Positions 55,334-64,000 of a DNA stretch of 64,000 nt are shown here, piece by piece (position 1 is the stretch's first letter; each line of letters starts with the position of its first letter). This DNA comes from Bacteroidia bacterium. GTDB lineage: Bacteria > Bacteroidota > Bacteroidia > Flavobacteriales > Flavobacteriaceae. A model generated the notes under the pieces. It searched no databases, was not told the DNA's origin, and worked only from the letters and a program-made list of their open reading frames with translations. The position numbers and the translations under genes are program-made. The DNA is taken from contig JAUIIU010000001.1 in the NCBI GenBank assembly GCA_030431695.1, forward strand, positions 124,001 through 188,000, in the 5' to 3' direction.

Positions 55334-56794
55334 TTGAGCGTATACAGAAAACTCTTCAGGCAAACCTTTATCTACGGATTGGCGACGGTCTTACCCCGCG
55401 CCCTGGGGATCGTCCTGGTACCGCTTTATGTTTCGGTATTAGGGAAAGAACAATACGGTGTTTACGCTACCCTGATGGCCTTCCTTATTCTAGGAAATGT
55501 TGTGCTCTCCTACGGGATGGAAACGGCCTTTTTCAGATTTATAAACAAGCACGAAGAGAAGAAGTCCATTGTTCAATCCACGGCTCTGTCATCGCTTACC
55601 GTCAGTACTTTGCTTTTTCTTGCCCTTACCCTGCTAATGCGTGAACATATAGCTGAGTTTCTTGATTTCCGGGTGGAATTCATCACCTACGGGTTGTTGA
55701 TACTCGCTCTTGACGCCCTGGCTGTACTGCCGTTCGCTTGGTTCCGGGCCAACGAAAGGCCGATGAGGTATGCTGCGATCAAAATTTTCAACGTAGTGAT
55801 CAACCTAGGGCTTAATTTGTTCTTCTTCCTGGCATTGCCTTCACTGGCCGAGAAATCCCCGGGATCCTTCTGGGAATCGATATTGCTCACCGATACTCGT
55901 GTAGCCTATGTGTTCATTGCAAACCTGATCGCCAGCGCTATCACTCTGCTGATCGTTTTACCGCTTTATTTCAGGATCGGTTTCAGGTTCAGCAAGGGAC
56001 TTTGGAAGGGAATGATGCGATATGCGATCCCTGTACTGATCGCCGGCGTCGCTTTTTCCATCAATGAGGCTTTCGATAAGATATTACTGAACTACCTCCT
56101 GCGTCCGGATATCGCCGAGGCCGAAGTGGGGGTTTATGCTGCCTGCTATAAGCTTGGCGTGTTCATGACCCTGTTTGCGACTGCTTTCCGTCTCGGGATC
56201 GAACCTTTTTTCTTCAACCATGCGAAAAGCGAGAACGCCAAACAGACCTACGCAGCCATAACCAAGTATTTTGCCATTTTCGGGAGTGCAATCCTGCTGT
56301 TCGTCATTGTGTACATCAACCTGTTCAAACGGGTTCTCATCCCCGACCCGAAGTTCTGGGAGGCACTGGTCATTGTGCCTGTGATCCTTTTGGCAAACCT
56401 CTGCCTGGGTCTTTATCACAATTTATCCGTCTGGTACAAGATCACCGACAAAACCCGCTACGGCGCGATCATCTCCGTGGTTGGCGCGATCATTACACTG
56501 GGTCTCAACCTCGCCCTAATACCGCTGATAAGCTATAAGGGCTCGGCAATTGCCACCCTGGCGGCTTATGGCAGTATGATGATCATTTCATACGTGCTTG
56601 GGCAGCGCAATTATGCTGTTCCGTACAATCTGAAGAAGATCGGGATGTATCTCATTGTTTCCATAGGCTTTTCGGCCCTGTCATTTTATGTTTTCGAAGG
56701 GGATTTAATCATAGGAACAGCATTATTATTGGTATTTTTGCTTTGGATCGTTATTGCTGAAAAGAACGAGCTTAAGAGAATACTCAGAAGATGA
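55334..56794 (+). CDS. Oligosaccharide flippase family (MOP superfamily) membrane protein
   Basis: A 486-residue, 12 to 14-helix Wzx/MurJ-like transporter. [20 protein letters not shown] is the first helix with the Arg-flanked motif of the family, then [20 protein letters not shown]. It is the second flippase of the window, outside the main polysaccharide locus, so it may move another lipid-linked glycan. The start is a TTG at 55334. It overlaps dut by four bases. Confidence 0.87.
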   Translation: MSVYRKLFRQTFIYGLATVLPRALGIVLVPLYVSVLGKEQYGVYATLMAFLILGNVVLSYGMETAFFRFINKHEEKKSIVQSTALSSLTVSTLLFLALTLLMREHIAEFLDFRVEFITYGLLILALDALAVLPFAWFRANERPMRYAAIKIFNVVINLGLNLFFFLALPSLAEKSPGSFWESILLTDTRVAYVFIANLIASAITLLIVLPLYFRIGFRFSKGLWKGMMRYAIPVLIAGVAFSINEAFDKILLNYLLRPDIAEAEVGVYAACYKLGVFMTLFATAFRLGIEPFFFNHAKSENAKQTYAAITKYFAIFGSAILLFVIVYINLFKRVLIPDPKFWEALVIVPVILLANLCLGLYHNLSVWYKITDKTRYGAIISVVGAIITLGLNLALIPLISYKGSAIATLAAYGSMMIISYVLGQRNYAVPYNLKKIGMYLIVSIGFSALSFYVFEGDLIIGTALLLVFLLWIVIAEKNELKRILRR

Positions 56795-57225
56795 AAATAC
56801 GTATAGTTAATAAATCCGATCACCCCCTGCCAAGCTATGAAACCTTGTTTTCGGCTGGGATGGACCTCAGGGCTAATGTCCCGGAACCATCAACCTTACA
56901 ACCCCTTGAACGGGCTATTGTCAAGACGGGACTTTTCATTGAGTTGCCAGCCGGTTATGAAGCACAGGTGAGGCCCAGGAGCGGGCTGGCGGCAAAGAAG
57001 GGGATCACTGTCCTGAACACTCCGGGAACGATAGATGCCGACTACAGGGGAGAGATAGGGGTGATACTCGTGAATCTTTCCAATGAACCTTTCACCATCG
57101 AGAATGGAGAACGTGTTGCACAACTCGTGATCGCGCGGCATGAACGTGCCGTCTGGGAAGAGGTCGATGAGCTTTCGGAAACGGAACGTGGTACCGGAGG
57201 CTTCGGAAGTACCGGGGTACACTAG
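56791..57225 (+). CDS. dut: dUTP diphosphatase
   Basis: A 144-residue trimeric dUTPase that hydrolyses dUTP to dUMP and pyrophosphate. All five motifs are present: [53 protein letters not shown] and the flexible C-terminal [10 protein letters not shown]. It overlaps the flippase gene by four bases, an unusual but tight partner; the shared operon suggests only co-expression, not shared pathway. Confidence 0.97.
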   Translation: MKIRIVNKSDHPLPSYETLFSAGMDLRANVPEPSTLQPLERAIVKTGLFIELPAGYEAQVRPRSGLAAKKGITVLNTPGTIDADYRGEIGVILVNLSNEPFTIENGERVAQLVIARHERAVWEEVDELSETERGTGGFGSTGVH

Positions 57226-57249
57226 AAGATAATAAATGAAATTCAGAAT

Positions 57250-58266
57250 ATGAAAATAATTGTCCCAATGGCAGGCCGAGGTTCACGCCTCAGGCCTCAT
57301 ACCTTAACCGTACCAAAACCCTTGATCCCTGTTGCCGGAAGGCCGATCGTGCATCAGCTTGTGAGTGATATCGTGAATGTCCTGGATGAGACGATAGAGG
57401 AGATCGCGTTTATTCTTGGAGACCCTGCCTTCTTTGGAGAAGATGTGGTTGATAGCCTGACAGAGCTTGCAAATGGCCTGGGAGCAAAATGCAGCATATA
57501 CCGCCAGTTGATACCCAAAGGAACCGGCCACGCCATAATGTGTGCGGAACCGTCCTTGTCGGGACCTGCCGTTGTTGCCTACGCCGACACCCTGATCCGG
57601 GCGAATTTTGAACTTGACAAGGAAGCCGACAGTGTGATCTGGACGAAAAAAGTTGATAACCCAGAGGCTTATGGAGTTGTGAAAATGAACGCTAGGAATG
57701 AGATCGTCGAACTGGTTGAAAAACCTTCAGAATTCGTGAGTGACCAGGCCGTGATAGGGATCTATTACTTCAAGGACATCGGGGTGTTGAAACAGGAACT
57801 TCAGTATGTGCTGGATCACAATATCATTAAGGGAGGAGAGTACCAGATCAATGATGGTATCCTGAGGATGATGGCCAATGGGAAAGTATTCAAGACAGGT
57901 ACGGTGGACGAATGGATGGACTGCGGGAATAAGGAAGTAACCGTGGAAACCAATACCAAAATGCTCGGATTTTTAGCCGATGACGGACATCAACTGGTTT
58001 CTGAAGACATAATACTTGAGAATGCCACCATCAACGAGCCATGCTATATCGGGGATGGTGTCCGGTTACGTAATGCTACCGTCGGACCTTACGTATCGGT
58101 GGGTAAAGGCACAATAATTGAGGATAGTACCGTTAAGAATAGTATAATTCAATCGGAAGCGGTTGTGAAAAACGCTACCTTAGACAATGCGATGATTGGT
58201 AATTACGCTACCTTCGATGGTAAGTTCACCAACGTCAGCATTGGTGATTATTCAGAATTGAAATGA
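57250..58266 (+). CDS. Sugar-1-phosphate nucleotidyltransferase with left-handed beta-helix
   Basis: A 338-residue NDP-sugar pyrophosphorylase. KIIVPMAGRGSRLRPHTLTV then PKPLIPVAGRPIVHQLV is the nucleotide-binding signature, YADTLI is the metal-binding Asp region, and EKPSEFVSDQAVIGIYYF the sugar-binding part. Hexapeptide repeats from about residue 255 to the end form a left-handed beta-helix. The sugar is not predictable; it differs from the RmlA at 17.9 kb by having this extra C-terminal domain. It overlaps the TPR gene by four bases. Confidence 0.88.
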   Translation: MKIIVPMAGRGSRLRPHTLTVPKPLIPVAGRPIVHQLVSDIVNVLDETIEEIAFILGDPAFFGEDVVDSLTELANGLGAKCSIYRQLIPKGTGHAIMCAEPSLSGPAVVAYADTLIRANFELDKEADSVIWTKKVDNPEAYGVVKMNARNEIVELVEKPSEFVSDQAVIGIYYFKDIGVLKQELQYVLDHNIIKGGEYQINDGILRMMANGKVFKTGTVDEWMDCGNKEVTVETNTKMLGFLADDGHQLVSEDIILENATINEPCYIGDGVRLRNATVGPYVSVGKGTIIEDSTVKNSIIQSEAVVKNATLDNAMIGNYATFDGKFTNVSIGDYSELK

Positions 58267-59636
58267 AACTTAAGCTCATCCTGCTCGCCTTCATAATGAT
58301 CACCGGCACTTTATTTTCCGGACAGAAGACCTATGCGCAGGAGGAGGAAGAACCAACGGATGACCTGGGTAACGTTAGCGACGCCTTCCAGGATCATTTC
58401 TTTGAAGGTTTAAAGCAGAAGGGGATAGAGAACTACGAACTGGCCCTTACAGCACTCAGGAAGGCGGAAATGGCCGCTGAGGGAGATCCTGTGAACACCG
58501 CAGTGGTTCAATTTGAAATGGGCAAGAACCACGCCGCCCTGAAACAATACGAAGCAGCCGAGGAAAAGTACAAGCTGGTATTGTCAAGCCAGGGGGAACG
58601 CCTGGATGTGCTGGAAGCATTGTACGATGTGTATTACGAGGAAAAGAACTACGAAGCTGCCATTCCCCTGGTGGAAAAACTGATCGAATTTGACGAGGAT
58701 TACCGGGAGGACCTGGCAAACCTGTACAGCCTCACCTCACAACACAAAAAGGCACTGGCGCTGCTGGACGAACTCGATACCGACTGGGGAGAGAGTGCCG
58801 TGCGCAATGCATTGCGCAGACAGATCTACAAGGTCACCGGCGATACTGAAGGAGCCATTTCCAATCTTGAGGATAAGATCGATCAGAATCCGAAAAGTGA
58901 ACAAGATTACCTCAATCTTATCTTTTTGTACAGTGAACAGGGAGATAGTGAGAAAGCATTTGAAACTGCCAGGGAATTACTTCGGAATCAACCCGATTCG
59001 AAATTGGTACACCTGGCGTTGTACAAATTTTACCTGGATAGCGGGGAGATACGGAATGCACTGAATTCGATGGACGTTGTTTTTTCCACCCCGGATATCG
59101 AACAAGACAGCAAGTACAGTGTTCTGAGTGATTTCATTGGGTTCACTTCGGAACACCCTGAATACGAATCGCAACTGGAAGCTGTAGTTGAAAAGTTCAG
59201 CGACAGTGGGTCCGGGCAGGTGTATGAACAATTAGGAGGCTATTTCGTGTCCAGGGGACAAAAGGAGAAAGCGCTGATTTTCTTCGAAAAAGGAATGTCC
59301 CGGGATCCGGATAACTTCAGCCTGGTTCGGAATACATTGTTGCTTCAGATCGAATTCAGGGAATTTGAAAAGGCCGCTATAGCGAGTGAAGAAGCACTGG
59401 AGATCTTTCCTTCCCAGCCATTAATTTACCTGATGAACGGGGTGGCGAATATTGAGACCGGCGCGCTCGAAAAGGCCGTCGAAAGTCTTGAAACAGGTTT
59501 GGATTTCCTGTTGGACGACCCCAGGATGGAAAAGGATTTTTACGAACAACTCAGCATCGCCTACGAGAAGAAAGGAGATGCGGCGAAGTCTGCCCAATAT
59601 GCGAAGAAGGCTTCAGAAATAAACATTGCGAATTAG
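58263..59636 (+). CDS. TPR-repeat secreted protein
   Basis: A 457-residue protein with a signal peptide (about residues 1-25, ending TYAQ) and an array of tetratricopeptide repeats from about residue 50 to the end (for example ALTALRKAEMAAEGDPVN and EKALIFFEKGMSRDPDNF). TPR scaffolds mediate protein binding; here the partners could be the neighbours in the envelope operon. It lies between the sugar nucleotidyltransferase and a DUF4292 lipoprotein, 3 bases from the latter. Confidence 0.82.
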   Translation: MKLKLILLAFIMITGTLFSGQKTYAQEEEEPTDDLGNVSDAFQDHFFEGLKQKGIENYELALTALRKAEMAAEGDPVNTAVVQFEMGKNHAALKQYEAAEEKYKLVLSSQGERLDVLEALYDVYYEEKNYEAAIPLVEKLIEFDEDYREDLANLYSLTSQHKKALALLDELDTDWGESAVRNALRRQIYKVTGDTEGAISNLEDKIDQNPKSEQDYLNLIFLYSEQGDSEKAFETARELLRNQPDSKLVHLALYKFYLDSGEIRNALNSMDVVFSTPDIEQDSKYSVLSDFIGFTSEHPEYESQLEAVVEKFSDSGSGQVYEQLGGYFVSRGQKEKALIFFEKGMSRDPDNFSLVRNTLLLQIEFREFEKAAIASEEALEIFPSQPLIYLMNGVANIETGALEKAVESLETGLDFLLDDPRMEKDFYEQLSIAYEKKGDAAKSAQYAKKASEINIAN

Positions 59637-59639
59637 AAG

Positions 59640-60422
59640 ATGAGACACTGGCTAGCATACAGTCTATTGCTAATCCTGCTACTGGCTTCCTGTAGAGGTA
59701 CGAAGGTCGTTACCGGTTCTGAGACAGCCAACAAGGCCCTGCAGGCAAAGGAGATCATAGCAACCCACAACCAGGCTTCTCCCAACTTTAAGACCATGGC
59801 CGGAAGGATCAAGGTCCAGTACGAGGACGAAAAACAATCTCAGAGCATCACGGTTAGCCTTCGGATGCAAAAGGATGAGAAGATTTGGATCAAGGCATCC
59901 CTGCTGGGGATAACACTTGCGAAGATCATGATGACGCCGGAAACCGTTCAGTATTATGAAACCATATCGAACACCTACTTCGATGGGGATTTTGCGTTGA
60001 TCAGTGATTGGCTGGGAACTGATGTGGATTTCAAACGAACCCAGGCAATTTTATTGGGTCAGACCATGTTCGACCTGGACAGGAGCAACTATACCTCTGA
60101 TGTGATCAACAACCAGTACCGATTGCTTCCGAAGCGACAATTCGAGAATTTCATCCACAGCCTTTTCCTCAACCCTGATAATTTTAAGGTTGCTTCGGCC
60201 TCTGTTACACAACCGAGGGACAACCGGGAGTTGCGTGTGAATTACGGTCCATACCAGCAGGTTGAGGGCAGGTATTTCCCTTCCGAAGTGCTTATTAATA
60301 CTATGGAAGGCAATTCTATAACCAAAGTTGAGGTTACCTACCGGAAGATCGACCTGGATGTGGAGCTCTCATTTCCATTTGACATTCCTTCCGGATACGA
60401 ACAAATCCAGCTCAGCCGATGA
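59640..60422 (+). CDS. DUF4292 family (LolB-like) lipoprotein
   Basis: A 260-residue lipoprotein with signal peptide ending in LLLASC. DUF4292 is a Bacteroidota family whose fold resembles LolB/LolA, which bind lipoproteins or lipids. FKTMAGRIKVQYEDEKQSQS and WIKASLLGITLAKIMMTPET are the conserved parts. It may act in outer-membrane lipoprotein insertion, but this is inferred from the fold. It overlaps the EnvC-like gene by four bases. Confidence 0.82.
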   Translation: MRHWLAYSLLLILLLASCRGTKVVTGSETANKALQAKEIIATHNQASPNFKTMAGRIKVQYEDEKQSQSITVSLRMQKDEKIWIKASLLGITLAKIMMTPETVQYYETISNTYFDGDFALISDWLGTDVDFKRTQAILLGQTMFDLDRSNYTSDVINNQYRLLPKRQFENFIHSLFLNPDNFKVASASVTQPRDNRELRVNYGPYQQVEGRYFPSEVLINTMEGNSITKVEVTYRKIDLDVELSFPFDIPSGYEQIQLSR

Positions 60423-61648
60423 AGATATCAAGGATTTTACTGGCGGTTCTTTGTTTAGTGATGTTTTCCGTTAGTCTGAATGCCCAGTCGAAACGACAAC
60501 AGGAACTGGAAGCAAAGCGCCAGCAGATAATCGAGGAGATACGGCAGATCAATTCATTGCTGTTCAAAACAAGGGGAGAAAAGAAATCGGTTCTTACGGA
60601 GGTGGAAGACCTCGATCAGCGGATCAGGGCTACGGAGAACCTCATCAGGGTGACCAACCAACAGGCCAATCTGCTAACAAGGGAGATAAACGACAACTTG
60701 AACAAAATCGAAACTCTTCGGGATGAGTTGAAAACCCTGAAAGAAGATTACGCCGCGATGATCCAGAAGTCTTATAAGAGCAAATCTCAGCAGAGCAGGG
60801 TGATGTTCCTGCTTTCCTCCGACGACTTTTTACAGGCGTACAAACGTCTTCAGTATATGAAGCAATACGCCAAGCACCGAAAAGAACAGGGAGAGCGGAT
60901 CAAAACAAAAACGGAAGAGTTACAGGAATTGAATACCGGCCTGATCGAACAAAAGAAACAAAAACAATTGTTGATCGATGAGAACAAGCAGACCAGGGTA
61001 TCCCTGGCCAAGGAGAAAAAGGACCAGGAAGCACTGATCGCTTCCCTGAGAAAGGACGAAGGAAAGTTCGCAACCCAGATCCGCAACAAGCAAAAGGAAG
61101 CCGATGCCATAGACCGGCAGATCGACGAAATAATCAAGGCGGCAATTGCTGAAGCCAACAGTAGTTCGGAAACCAAAGTTACCAGGGGGACTGTTGAAAC
61201 CTTTGCCTTGACCGCCGAGGCTAAGGCCCTTGCTGCTAACTTCAGCAGTAACAAAGGAAAGCTACCCTGGCCAGTAGAAAAGGGAGTGGTGGTTCGCCGA
61301 TATGGTAACCAAAGGCACCCTCAGTTACCGAATGTAACCACTTTCAGCAGTGGAGTGGAGATCGCCACAGAAAAGGATGCGAAGGCGCGCGCCGTGTTCG
61401 ATGGAGTGGTTTTCCAGATACAGAAGACCAGGCAAGGAACCAAGGCGGTATATATCAGGCACGGGAGTTATATCAGTGTTTATTACAACCTAGACCAGGT
61501 TCGCGTCAAAAGCGGGGATAAGGTTAATACCAAGCAGGAGATCGGTACAATATTCACGAATGGCCTGAGCGGTAAGACTGTCCTCAAATTCCTGATCTAT
61601 CAGAACAGCACAAGGATGAACCCGGCAGACTGGGTGTATCGAATGTAG
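60419..61648 (+). CDS. EnvC-like murein hydrolase activator with degenerate LytM domain
   Basis: A 409-residue secreted protein: signal peptide (about 1-21), a long coiled coil (about 22-245) and a C-terminal LytM domain (about 280-409), the EnvC layout. The zinc site is lost: where active M23 enzymes have HxGxD, this has SSGVE (Ser310 and Glu314 replacing His and Asp); the final HxH is replaced in VLKFLIYQ; and the YxH region reads VYYNL. It is therefore predicted to be enzymatically dead, acting as a regulator of amidases, as E. coli EnvC does. It closes the operon with DUF4292 and TPR proteins. Confidence 0.9.
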   Translation: MKISRILLAVLCLVMFSVSLNAQSKRQQELEAKRQQIIEEIRQINSLLFKTRGEKKSVLTEVEDLDQRIRATENLIRVTNQQANLLTREINDNLNKIETLRDELKTLKEDYAAMIQKSYKSKSQQSRVMFLLSSDDFLQAYKRLQYMKQYAKHRKEQGERIKTKTEELQELNTGLIEQKKQKQLLIDENKQTRVSLAKEKKDQEALIASLRKDEGKFATQIRNKQKEADAIDRQIDEIIKAAIAEANSSSETKVTRGTVETFALTAEAKALAANFSSNKGKLPWPVEKGVVVRRYGNQRHPQLPNVTTFSSGVEIATEKDAKARAVFDGVVFQIQKTRQGTKAVYIRHGSYISVYYNLDQVRVKSGDKVNTKQEIGTIFTNGLSGKTVLKFLIYQNSTRMNPADWVYRM

Positions 61649-61676
61649 TTGGTCTTTGCTACAAGCCCAAAATTTT

Positions 61677-62261
61677 TTGAAAGCACAAAAAACGTATCTA
61701 AAAGGAAAATCTGTATTTGTAGTTTCGATCCTGGTGATAGGAATCACTTTTCTGACGGTTTACTTATCAGGAATAAACTATAGTCGTAGCGTTGCTTCAA
61801 ACCTGTATTGGTCATTGTCGATAATCGGTATTGCGCTTTTTCTTTTTATGACTTATGGATTATATAAGGGTGTAGGAATAGTTGACAATTTTCCGAAGTT
61901 CAGGAGTTATAAGTCGGGAGACTTTCTTCCGGCAGGAGGTGATATACCAGATTGGGATATGCCCGACGTCGATGTAGGAGATGGGATAGGAGGATTAATC
62001 ATGTCAATACTCCTTTGGATAGGGATGACCATATTGTTTTTTATCGTGTTGTTCTTATTGGAAGCGGTATTCTGGCTTTCGATATTTATTATTATGGGAA
62101 TGCTCTATTGGATATTTTTTAGAGCTCTCAGAGTTGTTTTTTCAAAATCAAAAGAAACACAAGGAGATATTGTGGTTTCGGCCGGTTATTCTCTAATGTA
62201 TACCACATTATATCTAGGATGGATTTTTGGGATAGTATACCTCACCGAAGTATTCCGATGA
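61677..62261 (+). CDS. Unrecognised membrane protein
   Basis: A roughly 194-residue protein I cannot assign to a family. Helices lie at about residues 12-30, 45-60 and 110-150 (ILLWIGMTILFFIVLFLLEA and WLSIFIIMGMLYWIFFRALR), with another near the C-terminus. Between them is an acidic loop, GGDIPDWDMPDVDVGDGIGG. Start choice is TTG at 61677; a TTG at 61656 in the same frame gives seven more residues, but the residues between are not signal-like. Codon use looks more A/T-rich than in adjacent genes, so it may be recently acquired or lineage-specific. It has a bidirectional terminator downstream. Confidence 0.6.
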   Translation: MKAQKTYLKGKSVFVVSILVIGITFLTVYLSGINYSRSVASNLYWSLSIIGIALFLFMTYGLYKGVGIVDNFPKFRSYKSGDFLPAGGDIPDWDMPDVDVGDGIGGLIMSILLWIGMTILFFIVLFLLEAVFWLSIFIIMGMLYWIFFRALRVVFSKSKETQGDIVVSAGYSLMYTTLYLGWIFGIVYLTEVFR

Positions 62262-62280
62262 TATCAGTTGGCACAAAATA

Positions 62281-62308
62281 AAAAAGGCAGCCCCAGGGCT
62301 GCCTTTTT
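62281..62308. terminator. Bidirectional terminator between the membrane protein and S8 peptidase genes
   Basis: AAAAAGGCAGCCC (62281-62293) pairs with GGGCTGCCTTTTT (62296-62308) with a two-base apex; the core pairing is a GC-rich stem of seven or eight with flanking A/T runs on both sides. It can act on both strands, matching the convergent genes that flank it. Confidence 0.9.
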
Positions 62309-62325
62309 GCTTACAATTATTTCGA

Positions 62326-64000
62326 TTATCTCACTATCAGTTTCTTGGTAGTGGATTGTCCGTCAACTTCAATAGTTACAAAGTAGATGCCTGTTCTGTA
62401 GTTCGCAACATTCAAGGTAGTTGAATTTGCACCAGCTTCAGCGCTTACTTTTTGCATTGTTTGTCCCAGCATGTTTGTCAGCGTCACTTCGAATGAACCG
62501 AAGTTTGCATTCGTCAGTGATACTGTAACGATATCCGTTGCAGGGTTCGGTGACATAGTGATGTTGCTCAATGTAGCATCATCAATACCAAGTGGAGTAC
62601 AGTCTAGCAGACCGGCACTGTGGAAACGTGCATTCGTACGAATGGTTTTCCATCCATCGGTATTGTTCTTCCCTACGATAGCATACCAGATGTCATCATT
62701 CTCACCATCGTCGATCGGAACGGTGATCTCGGTTCCGGATGTAGTACCGGCAACCTCCATGAACTTCTCGCCTAGGATGTATAGGTCATACTCTTCAGCA
62801 TCATCCAGTGCATTCCATGAGAAAGTTGCTTCCGTTTCACAAACTTTGATAATATTGAGCCCACCTACCAACGCGGCTAGAGAGAACACATCATCACTAG
62901 TGTCTGAGAATGCTCCACTGGTAATTCTTACAAGAACTTCACCGGAAACTTCATTTGGAACACTCCAGGTGAAAGTGTCAGCAGATGCTGCAGCATTTCC
63001 AATGTTGCTCCAGGTTGAACCATTGTTCAGTGAGTACTCGAGTAAGAAACTACTAGTAGTGTTTGTAGCATCCCAGTGTAGACGGATCGGAGCTCCGGTA
63101 TTTCTGAAAGCTTCACCTCCGTTAGGATAAACCAATGACAGGTTATCTGTGATGATCTCATATACTACGTAGTATTCCTGAGGACCTTGTGGTACGTTGA
63201 AACCAGTAATATCGATATCATAAGTACCGGCTGCAGGGTTGTTGATCAATACCTGCTCCATATTGTTAAGGTGATCAGCACCTGTGGTTGCAGGAGTATC
63301 AAGATTCACCGGGTTAGGAGTACTGTCAAGTACCCATGGCTGGTGTGTTCCGTTACCTGGGTCAGTTACTTCAAGATCAAGGTCATTTACCAGCGCAGGG
63401 TTTGCTCCCGGAGTAGCTTGAACATCAGACCAGTAAACCATGAAACGAACCTGAGTAGTGTTTGCAGGTACGTTGATCATGTGTGTATTGGTGTTTCCTT
63501 GAGAAACATCATCTGAAAGGTATCTTCCGTCTTCCAGAAGAAGTGCAGCTCTGTAAGCATTCACCAGACCCCATCCAAATTTGAAGTCGGGCCCTACATT
63601 ACCTTTGTCATTAGCAGTGTTCATCAAAGCAGCCTTGATAAGTGCTGCATCCGGCAATGCTCCTGCATTTGCTTCCATATACGCCTGGTATAGCTGAGCA
63701 GATACACCCGCGATTCCGGGAGCAGCAGCTGAGGTACCACCAAATGTCTGGTATCCGTTATTCTGATTCGTAGAGACTTGTCCCTGTCCGTGCGCAGAAA
63801 TATCCGGCTTAATACGGCCATCGTGAGCAGGACCACGGCTACTGTGACTAAGTAATACTCCACCTTCATCAAGGTTAGCAGTAGCGATCACGTTCTTTCC
63901 TTGCTTATGACCCCCTGTGATATTACCCCATTGATTACCAGCTCCATAACCGCAATCCAAACCATTTGAATTACCTGCTGAGAATACGTGCAACAGGCTT
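62326..64000 (-). CDS. S8 (subtilisin-like) peptidase with T9SS sorting domain, C-terminal part (cut by window edge)
   Basis: The last ~558 residues of a secreted serine protease; the N-terminus with the catalytic Asp and His lies beyond the right edge. GGTSAAAPGIAGV gives the catalytic Ser, and HVFSAGNSNG with the later ISAHGQGQVST are typical of the S8 fold. Next come a jelly-roll domain (WVLDSTPNPVNLD region), a fibronectin-like repeat, and the C-terminus SPNPATD... through KKLIVR, the type A signal of T9SS substrates. It is expected to be exported and attached to, or released from, the surface. Its substrate is unknown. Confidence 0.9.
   Translation of the reverse strand, partial: SLLHVFSAGNSNGLDCGYGAGNQWGNITGGHKQGKNVIATANLDEGGVLLSHSSRGPAHDGRIKPDISAHGQGQVSTNQNNGYQTFGGTSAAAPGIAGVSAQLYQAYMEANAGALPDAALIKAALMNTANDKGNVGPDFKFGWGLVNAYRAALLLEDGRYLSDDVSQGNTNTHMINVPANTTQVRFMVYWSDVQATPGANPALVNDLDLEVTDPGNGTHQPWVLDSTPNPVNLDTPATTGADHLNNMEQVLINNPAAGTYDIDITGFNVPQGPQEYYVVYEIITDNLSLVYPNGGEAFRNTGAPIRLHWDATNTTSSFLLEYSLNNGSTWSNIGNAAASADTFTWSVPNEVSGEVLVRITSGAFSDTSDDVFSLAALVGGLNIIKVCETEATFSWNALDDAEEYDLYILGEKFMEVAGTTSGTEITVPIDDGENDDIWYAIVGKNNTDGWKTIRTNARFHSAGLLDCTPLGIDDATLSNITMSPNPATDIVTVSLTNANFGSFEVTLTNMLGQTMQKVSAEAGANSTTLNVANYRTGIYFVTIEVDGQSTTKKLIVR

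Overview
This 64 kb window is chromosomal DNA from a member of the Flavobacteriaceae (Bacteroidota), most likely marine; the genus cannot be fixed from what is visible. The evidence is a set of families largely restricted to this group (DUF4175, DUF4837, DUF4292, DUF6341/DUF6427, PorW/SprE), a secreted subtilase with a type IX secretion (T9SS) C-terminal signal, a split ATP synthase operon lacking atpD/atpC, and recurring TAnnTTTG -7 promoter boxes. Coding density is very high. I found no tRNA, rRNA, CRISPR array, insertion sequence or prophage gene, and no gene-free stretch longer than about 200 bases.

Layout. (1) 1-16.8 kb is a housekeeping block: gltX (cut by the left edge), DUF4175, ybeY, mnmG, a methyltransferase, holB, pgk, a MltD-like transglycosylase, a DUF4837 lipoprotein, tatA, an M23 peptidase, a GH3-family ligase and a nucleosidase-like protein. 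Two near-perfect parS sites flank mnmG, which points to an origin-proximal location. (2) 16.9-40.4 kb is a surface-polysaccharide locus: rmlBACD for dTDP-L-rhamnose, a Wzz-like protein, a Wzx flippase, two tandem sulfotransferases, several glycosyltransferases, three Wzy/WaaL-type membrane proteins, a GT39 protein, a reverse-strand module of two epimerases plus a GT2, UDP-glucose dehydrogenase, UDP-xylose synthase, an initiating polyprenyl-phosphate sugar transferase, and a CapK-like adenylate-forming enzyme. The inferred product is a sulfated, rhamnose- and xylose/uronate-containing polymer made by a Wzx/Wzy-type route. (3) 40.5-45.8 kb holds purD, DUF6341, DUF6427, DUF4254, a GT9 glycosyltransferase and a ferredoxin-type reductase. 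(4) 46-54.8 kb holds porW/sprE (gliding/T9SS), a bactofilin, atpZ, a small membrane protein and atpB-E-F-H-A-G, closed by a strong terminator. (5) 54.8-61.6 kb is a tightly packed envelope operon: lipoprotein, flippase, dUTPase, sugar-1-phosphate nucleotidyltransferase, TPR protein, LolB-like DUF4292 lipoprotein and an EnvC-like protein with a degenerate LytM domain. (6) 61.7-64 kb has an unrecognised membrane protein and, on the reverse strand, the C-terminal part of a T9SS-exported S8 peptidase that runs off the right edge.

The parts worth a second look are the paired parS sites, the conserved hairpin between atpE and atpF, the EnvC-like operon with its catalytically dead LytM domain, the nucleoside-phosphorylase-like motifs in the 15.2 kb gene, and the double-sulfotransferase polysaccharide locus.
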